A stretch of 64,000 nt of DNA from Topomyia yanbarensis (lineage: Eukaryota > Arthropoda > Insecta > Diptera > Culicidae), in NCBI RefSeq assembly GCF_030247195.1, contig NC_080671.1, positions 212,392,851-212,456,850 on the forward strand, in the 5' to 3' direction. Of the stretch, positions 57,282 to 64,000 are shown piece after piece (the first letter of the stretch is position 1; each line of letters begins with the position of its first letter). The translations under genes and the position numbers were made by a program. The notes under the pieces are model-generated. The model saw only the letters and a list, made by a program, of their open reading frames with translations. It was not told where the DNA came from and made no database searches.

Positions 57282-57332
57282 TAAATTCCATTAAACCACG
57301 GTGCCGATTGCAAAACTTTTTGACAATGAAAT

Positions 57333-58035
57333 CTCGACAAACATATGATTACGGCCTAAAAGCCAACTGTCAAAATCCACTTTGAATGGAAATCCTGGAC
57401 AAACCGTTACACGCCAATCACAGATGGTGGTATTGCGCACTTCCCACCAACCTGGACTCCGCACTTTTAAAGTGCGAGTGATCTCAAAACTGCGAGCTGT
57501 CAAAAACATGTATTTCAAGTGATAGAGATGGTATTTTCATAGACAGACCAGTCGAACTAACCGGTCTACGAGAAGAATTTAATGGAAAAATGGTAAGTGC
57601 GCAGTGCGGTTAGAATCCAGTTTATAGTGCCACAAGCAATAGTAAACGAAAGAGAAAAGTTTTCTCTTTCATAAACTCTCGAGTACTTTTTCAAATGGAC
57701 GTAAGTAACAATGAGAGATTCTCTTTGAGGTCTTTCTCTTCTGTTCATTACTCGGCCATTTCAACATTTACTACTCTACTCTTTGCATAATATTGTAGTA
57801 AAAACCGTCGGCTTTCGATATGTACTGGAAAATTAGTACAAAGTGTTGTAATGACGTCGTAATAAACGAAAGAGAAAGTAAACAAAGAGAGACTCTCAAT
57901 GTTACTTACGTCCATTTGAAAAAGTACTCGAGAACTGTTGAGAACTGTGTTCGACTAGCAACGGTTTATCTGGAATTTCCATTCAAAGTGGATTTTGACA
58001 GTTGGCTTTTAGGCCGTAATCATATGTTTGTCGAG
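57333..58035. mobile_element. CTCGACAAACATATG long-TIR element with nested MITE
   Basis: The left arm (57333-57410, CTCGACAAACATATGATTAC) and inverted right arm (57962-58035, ending CATATGTTTGTCGAG) match over about 75 bp. Inside is an AACGAAAGAGAAA-type segment with its own inverted arms, plus the TTGCGCAC MITE at 57433. Copy 1 of the duplication (from 51225) keeps only the left arm. Confidence 0.75.
57433..57639 (+). mobile_element. TTGCGCAC MITE with verified TA target
   Basis: TA at 57431-57432 and 57640-57641. The uninterrupted site GATGGTGGTAGTAAACG is seen in the other copy near 51315. This is a second independent filled/empty pair for the family. Confidence 0.92.
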
Positions 58036-58060
58036 AAATGTATTGTTTGTTTCTTCTCAG

Positions 58061-58198
58061 CTGGAAACTGGATATGGATACAATAAACAAATGCTTTCAG
58101 ATGTTTATGTTTGCGAAATGCCTTCGGATTTCAAGGAAAGTTCAGCCATTAGAGAAACCAGCTTGGATCAGACGCCCCGGACCCAAACTTGTAATTAG
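58061..58198 (+). other. Exon-like open segment ending in a stop
   Basis: After TTTCTTCTCAG the frame reads LETGYGYNKQMLSDVYVCEM then SDFKESSAIRETSLDQTPRT and stops at TAG 58196-58198. The acceptor has a good pyrimidine tract and codon use looks coding. It is convergent with the minus-strand DUF7869-like fragment. The protein is not recognised. Confidence 0.3.
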
Positions 58199-58345
58199 GT
58201 TTCTATTGAAGGACATATGAGTTGTTTTGTGAAGTGGATGTTGATGAATATAAAAAAATGTTTCAAACACTGTTTTCGAAAAATATTTATCATATGATTA
58301 AAAATTTTGATTACGTTTACATTTATATAAATCTGTTTTTGTGTT

Positions 58346-58704
58346 CTAATATATTCTGCGATCTTCATCGTCAGACTCTGCATTTTTCTCGAAAATATCT
58401 AGATCCGCTTCGAAGTGCTCGACAATTTTTGAAGTTGGTTTTCTACCTCGTTTCTTCGGAGTGAGTTCTTTTAGATAGGTTTTATAATACGTTTTGTTCG
58501 ATATAAATTTGAGCATTTTCCGTAAATCTAGTTTAGCTTGTGGTAGTGGCAAGGGCTCCAGCGTTATTGATCCGGGAAAGACTTTTAAACCGAACTTTTC
58601 TTTGTCTAAGGACATTTGTGACCAGTGTTGATCTCTGATATCATATTTGTACAAAAGATTTTCGTGTATAGTGCTGTAACCAAAGCACATGATTTTCTGA
58701 AAGC
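58346..58704 (-). pseudogene. C-terminal exon of a DUF7869-like protein
   Basis: On the minus strand, after GCTTTCAG, the frame reads MCFGYSTIHENLLYKYDIRD, then KFGLKVFPGSITLEPLPLPQ, KLDLRKMLKFISNKTYYKTY and a basic/acidic tail (TPKKRGRKP, EKNAESDDEDRRIY). The PLP..K..DL..ML.FI....YY..YL pattern matches the C-terminal part of insect proteins whose N-terminal part has the SD..xGQN.N motif, as in the fragment at 61845-62651 on the same strand. It is probably the same gene, now separated by inserted repeats. Part is repeated beside the gap at 54511. Confidence 0.5.
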
Positions 58705-58710
58705 TATTTC

Positions 58711-59943
58711 GTCGCTGTTGTGCCTATGACTTATGACAAGCGCCATTTAGCACTTTTCGAGATAAACGATTTTTAAAGTTTGAGATTGAATATTTTAAAA
58801 TTTATAAATGTTGGAAGCTTTTCGGAGAAGGCAATCGATGCTTCTATCTTTTCTGAAGTAATCTCTCGATTTGTGCGAAGATATGTTGACTATATTTACA
58901 GTTTTTGCTTAAAATGTAAACCAAAGTCGCTCGCATACGTGTCATAAGTGTATATTGATGATAAAATATGTATGACGTGTCACAAATGTACACAGAAGAT
59001 TTCATATAAAAATGAATCAAAACTGATTTGTAAAATTATGAGTTAGAGATAGCTATGTCCAATACTATACTTTTCCACGCGATAGCAGCAATATCAGGTT
59101 ACAAAATGATGATATTGGAACACAAAGTTTTCCCAATTTTCCTCCTTCATTCGGGAAAAACAATAAACAAAAGTTGGTTTCATCAACAATTTAGAGACAA
59201 TATTGCGCACTTCCCACCAACCTGGACTCCGCACTTTTAAAGTGCGAGTGATCTCAAAACTGCGAGCTGTCAAAAACATGTATTTCAAGTGATAGAGATG
59301 GTACTTTCATAGACAGACCAGTCGAACTAACCGGTCTACGAGAAGAATTTAATGGAAAAATGGTAAGTGCGCAGTGCGGTTAGAATCCAGTTTATAGTGC
59401 CACAAGCAATATATATCAAGCAATGTTATTGTTGTCTGGCGACTAGACGAAACAAATATTCTTCTTGCATAATCCATCATTACATTTCGGTATACTTTCC
59501 AAAACTAGTGGAAATCTCCAAAGGAAATTTGTTCAATAATGTTGAAAATGTAAGCCAACAATTCCCAGAAAAAAACTATGGTAGGAAAAGTTTTACTCCC
59601 GAGACAAGAACCTAGATAATGGTTATGGTTGATCTGCATAGAAATTACCTATGTTAAGAGAGACATCTGTTGGCGTGCTATAAGCTTTTTCGCTTATAGC
59701 AAGCCAACAAACTGAGAATGTTGTCTCTTTTTTCTTTGTCATAAGATAGCACAACTCGATCACTCGAGAAATTGGCGCTTGTCATAATCGTGTTTCGCTA
59801 TATCTCAGCAACCCAGCAGAATTTCAAAATTCTGAAAACGCGACTTTATAGAGATTTTAAAATTTAGTAACACGGCATATCTAACTCAGTTCACCTTAAA
59901 ATGGCGTTTGTCATAAGATAGCACAACAGCGACGAATTGTCTT
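58711..59943. mobile_element. TIR element with CGTCGCTGTTGTGC ends
   Basis: CGTCGCTGTTGTGCCTATGA at the left and, inverted, CGTCGCTGTTGTGCTATCTT at the right continue into TTATGACAA.CGCCATTT. The interior has another GTCATAAGATAGCACAACTCG motif near 59739 and the nested MITE at 59203. No transposase frame is visible. It may have split the DUF7869-like gene. Confidence 0.6.
59203..59409 (+). mobile_element. TTGCGCAC MITE
   Basis: TA at 59201-59202 and 59410-59411. Full-length member; its truncated twin is at 55054-55203. Confidence 0.85.
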
Positions 59944-60162
59944 GTTATCACAATCCCTAGATGGTTTTTTGTAATACCTGTCAAGTTGTTTAAGGGGGGG
60001 AAGGGAAGGAGTTGCTTCTCTAATCTTCCGGTCATCACATCGCATGCTTTGGTATACTTAATATGTATAACAAACATGAAGATGTGACACAAGGCGCCAA
60101 AAGCGCACTAAAATCCTGTCAGTCCATTTTTCATTGGATTGTCTGCTCTAAATATATCACCA

Positions 60163-60302
60163 GGGGACCATTCATAAATGATATCGAATATTGACAATAG
60201 GGGAAGAGCGTCACGTAACGAGATAAAAACTAAAAATGAATTTTAGACGTATCAGCGGATCAGGGATAAAAAAAAGTACAACATTGTTTATGAATGGCCC
60301 CC
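60163..60302. mobile_element. 140-bp GGGGACCATTCATAAA fold-back MITE
   Basis: GGGGACCATTCATAAATGAT at the left pairs with GTTTATGAATGGCCCCC at the right. The interior contains GCGTCACGTAACG. I recall this end sequence as common in mosquito genomes. No coding is seen. Confidence 0.75.
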
Positions 60303-61840
60303 AAACAAAGAATATTCCATAACGAATATCACGTAACATCGGTGACAGAGCATTGGGATCAAGGCCAAGTCCCCCCTGGGTCGTGCAAAACTGAGAAGCA
60401 ACATCAATTTAGGCACATATAGCAGACATCCATTTATTTTCATTTTGTTTTGTTTTGTCTTTTCATTTGTTTCTCCTGCCATGATATGAACGGAGCGTGA
60501 CGGCCAAGGAAATGGAAAGCCAGTGGCCCAAACAGATCAGGAACAGGAGGGAGGACTACGAACAAGGGAACGGACAACAGAGGAGAAATCGTTTACTTAT
60601 TTATTATAACTACGACACTAATCACAATTATTTTGTTTTTCTTGTTTCGTTTCAGCAAACCAAAATCTAAACGGACTAGCACATACGAACAGTTAGGCTT
60701 TGTAGGTTCTCATCTTGACAGAGTCTAGATGGGCGGATGAACGTCTGCCAGAGGGTGGGCTGAGAAATGACAATGACACTACGAGATGGCGCTGGGCCTG
60801 TGGCTTTCGACTGGCATGGTCCATTCTCATTGATTCGGAAGTCTTCTTGGCTGGTTGGTAGATATGTGTTCCTACTTGCAAGTTGATCAATTCGCTTGGG
60901 TGGGGGACATGTAGATCCTACTAGTTGTCGAATCTTTTAATCGTGAGTATGAGGCTAGTTCAGGAAAGGAGTGCAGGACTGGCACCTAAGAGATAGTTAA
61001 TTATTCAGGATTTGATCTTATGATTATTAAACTCGATCAAGCACACCGGCTCTCAGAAATGATAAGCAACCCTTTCGGGTCGGTGTGGTCTGTTCGAGTT
61101 GAACCAGGCGGACAGTCGTTTCGAGCAAACTTTATGTGGATAAATATTTCTTACGCCTTTATTGGCAATGATTCTTTTTAACGAAATCCTAAAATACCTT
61201 CACTGGTATAGCTACTCAGGATAATAATAATAGAAAAATTAAGGATTTGCCTGGTCCATAATGTAATGAATATGTATATTGACTAGAACAGGGATAATCG
61301 TGTTATGTTATAAGATAGAGAAGAAACAGCACAGTTGTAGGAAAAGTATTCGTGAGTAAGGACTAATAATACTGCTAGTATGTTTACCGTTTCAATTAAT
61401 AGTCGATTGATCCGCTTCGGACCTAGGAGACAAAAAGGAGATTAGGAAGAGACAGAAGCGGATTCAATGCGAAATTTGCCAATATGACGTTGACCTCAAG
61501 GCGATGGTAGGATGATTTTCCATAGGATGACAGACTAGATGACACGACTTTACACGCTCTAAACTTGCGCCAAATAGTTTGTATGTTTGTATGAATGTAA
61601 GCCCGTATGTATGTCTGTATGCATGGATGTGTATAGGACCAATGTATCCCTGAGCAACATGGAAGGACACCTCTGAGCCGCCAAAACGCTCATGGGAAGC
61701 CGGGTGCGCGGTCATAGGTGTGACCATAAAGCACTGCACACACTGTCAAGTGCAACGGATAGACGGTAGGTGTACAGTTAATGCACATAGGTTGCAGAAA
61801 TAGGTTGTTGAAACAGCCCGATTGCACACTGATAAATAAC
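60303..61840. other. Interval without a supportable gene
   Basis: Low repeat content compared with its surroundings. A degenerate TGTATG-rich stretch lies at 61575-61635. Short frames on the minus strand (60693-60890 and 61464-61739) show no recognised family. It could be an intron of the minus-strand DUF7869-like gene. Confidence 0.45.
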
Positions 61841-61844
61841 AATA

Positions 61845-62651
61845 ACAATAACCTGTCAAGTTGTTTAAGATTCAGAAAATCTAGCTGCTCCATAGTATGC
61901 ACAATGATTTGTTGCTTTCGTCTGATACTACTGATGAATAGGCCCCAGTCGCGTGGTACCTCTATTCGAGCCATTGAAACCTTTTTAGCTCGTTCTATGC
62001 AACTATGCACTGAATCCACCTCCATATGAGAGTACCCGCTTTGCATGAAATTGTGTGTAATTGTCGGATCACGCCCCTGCCTCCTAAACTGATCTATCAG
62101 TGTCATGAAAGTACTACAAATTACAATATTATGGTTTTGCCCAAAACACCTATCTGAGTAACAATTAATGATATTGACATGTTCTGGTAACGCTTGAACA
62201 AATTTTATACTATATCATTTGCCCCACGCCTAGCCTTACTTTCATCCCATAAGTAGCAGTACGTCTTGTTGATATTTCCGCATGATGAAAACACCGTGAA
62301 ATTATAGGTGTACATTTGCCTTAAATAGTATACCTGGCCACAGTTCAGGTGCGGTGTAGCAAGAGCTTTTTGCAGGTCAAAAGAAAATGTACAAACATTT
62401 ATTGATTTTCGCGATTCTTCTATATCACTTCGTTTCTTGTCAAATATTACATTTCCTCTCTCTTGGTTGCTCTCTAGTTCAGCTTCGATGGATTTTTTTT
62501 CATCGTCATCAACGGCTAAACGTCGACGCATTTGCAATTCATCACAATAATTACAGGTGTCCACTTGGGGTTTACGGAACGACAAGTTCATCTGCTTAAA
62601 AACTTTTCTGTACATACTGTATGAAACGGCGGGGAAATGTTTATCGAGCAA
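61845..62651 (-). pseudogene. DUF7869-like transposon-associated protein, N-terminal and middle part
   Basis: The minus-strand frame from 62651 reads KHFPAVSYSMYRKVFKQMNL, FRKPQVDTCNYCDELQMRRR, a charged helix, then VCTFSFDLQKALATPHLNCG, YYLRQMYTYNFTVFSSC and YLWDESKARRGANDIV. A small frameshift near 62205 leads to KFVQALPEHVN, CYSDRCFGQNHNIVICSTFM, TLIDQFRRQGRDPTITHNFM, SHMEVDSVHSCIERAKK and DWGLFISSIRRKQ, ending near 61845 at a CAG|GT donor-like site. DTC..CD and SD..xGQN.N are hallmarks of this insect multi-copy family, thought to be an RNase-H-fold transposase relative. One frameshift makes this copy broken or mis-assembled. Confidence 0.65.
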
Positions 62652-62659
62652 TGCTCTTT

Positions 62660-63905
62660 GAATAATGTGAATCGCAAGAAGGAAATGATAATATGTGATC
62701 TCTTATGAATGTCAATAGACCTTTCTCGTCAAAAAATTTTATATGCTAGAATGCTTCGTTTTTTATCCCTGATTCGTTACTGCATATTGCCGCGATGATT
62801 TGGTACCTCTAACTATTGAAAAAATAAAAAATAGTGCGAGCTGCTTACTTAACCCCATATTCTGAATATCTATCTTGCATTGTTTCCCCGTGTTTTTACA
62901 CCATCTGAATGAATTTTCTGTGGGGGAATATTAAAAGGATGTTAGATCTGCATATATATTAGTAAATCTGCAGATTTTGTCTTTTTGCTGCTGATCTTTT
63001 GCAGATTACAAATATTTTGCAGAACAATGTCTATACAAGCTAATTTTAACCAGCCTTTAACTTTTTTGATAATTTAAAATATCATTTCGATGCCAAATTT
63101 ATTGAAAAAATTTGTGACAATCTGCAGACTTTTATATTTTTACTACAGGTTAGTGCTTAAATAGACCTGGCAGCACTGATGCTAAAATAATTCATTCACC
63201 TGTCATAAACATCAAAGAGAATAGTGAAAGAGACGCAGAGTGAAAATCAGTCAAAACGGCAACACTCCCTTTACGATGATTTCAACACTAGAATTTGGCA
63301 ACCGTTTCCAAAGGCAGCACTTTAAATGACTCCTATTATATTTTGAAAACAAACCTTTTGTCGATCGTTGAATTTGTATATCAAACGATGTGCATTTCGA
63401 AACAAAGAGATGAAATAATTCTAAAACTTGTTTTTACTCATACATAGACTCTAGAATGCACCTTACAATCACGATTGCACTAAATTCTGACGAAAATTCA
63501 AATTTTTTTTGATAGATTTACAATACTTATCTCCTCCAACTCAGGCATGAGTAATGTTTATTTACATTGCACGATTGGTCTGCTCAATAAGGTATTTTTG
63601 GCTTCACACTATTCGTCTCTTTTCCTATTCTCTTTGATAAACATGTCTTATGTGGTTTTTGTTTGAGGCGAAACTGAGTCAGTTCCAAAATGTATGAACT
63701 GACAGCGGTTGGGGTTAGAACCTGACTCAGTTTCAGGTTCAAGCGAAATCGCCATTAGATAAACATAGATCATTATTTTTTCTCCTGTAGTGCCAGTCTC
63801 ATTCAGAGATGCCAGGTACTTTTTTCAAATGTCTGCAATAATAATTTTAAAAGTCTGGGAAGAACAAAAAATGTCAGGAAAGCTAGTGTAACCAAAAGCC
63901 TTTAT
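62660..63905. other. AT-rich interval without a supportable gene
   Basis: TCTGCAGATTT/TTTGCAGAT-type motifs recur at 62950-63130 and near the end, suggesting decayed copies of a TCTGCA-rich repeat. GTTCCAAAATGTATGAACTG and GGTTCAAGCGAAATCGCC at 63680-63755 resemble MITE ends. No gene. Confidence 0.5.
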
Positions 63906-63910
63906 ATTCA

Positions 63911-63999
63911 AAAATCTGCAAATATCTGCAACAAAACTAAAAAATCTGCAAATATCTGCAACCAAACTAGAAAATCTGCAAATATCTGCGTCATCGAAA
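63911..63999 (+). repeat. 30-bp tandem repeat, three units, at window end
   Basis: AAAATCTGCAAATATCTGCA recurs at 63911, 63941 and 63971 with a spacer CAAAACTA/CCAAACTA. The array may continue beyond the window. Confidence 0.85.
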
Positions 64000-64000
64000 A

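Larger units (their letters stand above)
55916..57967. repeat. Segmental duplication, copy 2 (matches 50025-51649)
   Basis: It carries two TTGCGCAC MITEs (56107 and 57433) absent from copy 1 and an 8-bp difference near 57144. Elsewhere it is nearly identical to copy 1, indicating a recent duplication or two haplotypes placed side by side around the gap. Confidence 0.9.

Overview
The window looks like repeat-rich insect nuclear DNA, most likely from a mosquito (Aedes/Culex type). The evidence is a Juan-like Jockey retrotransposon end, I-clade and R1-clade LINEs, many short TA-flanked MITEs, metazoan histone relics with a 3' stem-loop, small spliceosomal introns, and a 500-N scaffold gap. The species is an inference. 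No bacterial features, CRISPR arrays or tRNA genes were seen. Almost everything recognisable is a transposable element or a broken gene.

Layout. 1-385 is a decayed Jockey-clade reverse transcriptase tail. 3.5-5.0 kb is a satellite-like array of about 3.5 units. 8.33-28.46 kb is bounded by near-identical inverted ends (17 of 18 bases) flanked by AAT, and the two outer flanks are halves of one MITE. This makes it a candidate 20-kb PIF/Harbinger element. Inside it are a deleted HARBI1-like transposase (+), a 5'-truncated I-clade LINE (-), a decayed R1-clade LINE (-), an intact three-exon Harbinger-accessory-like gene (-), and a duplicated relic of a histone cluster (H4, two H2B, two H3, three perfect histone stem-loops). 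29-36.8 kb holds further TIR elements, a long-TIR element with subrepeat arms, and a kinesin-3 motor pseudogene.

36.8-50.1 kb is a nested set. A TA-flanked TIR element contains two complete ~5.9-kb ISL2EU-like DNA transposons in inverted orientation, exactly adjacent and sharing one AT dinucleotide. Each carries convergent genes: a triple-THAP DDE transposase, and a SWIM zinc-finger plus YqaJ-type exonuclease. In the first copy both genes read as complete spliced genes (668 and 471 aa). In the second copy only the transposase is broken. The pre-insertion site survives at 55.9 kb and in a small MITE at 34.04 kb.

50.0-60 kb is a patchwork of duplicated blocks around the gap. Comparison of copies shows filled and empty sites for a ~207-bp MITE (TA duplication) and a 563-bp Mutator-like element (9-bp duplication). 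51.9-53.0 kb holds exons of an unrecognised host-like gene (-). 58.3-62.7 kb holds pieces of a gene of the DUF7869-like SD..xGQN.N family (-). The rest shows no gene I can support.
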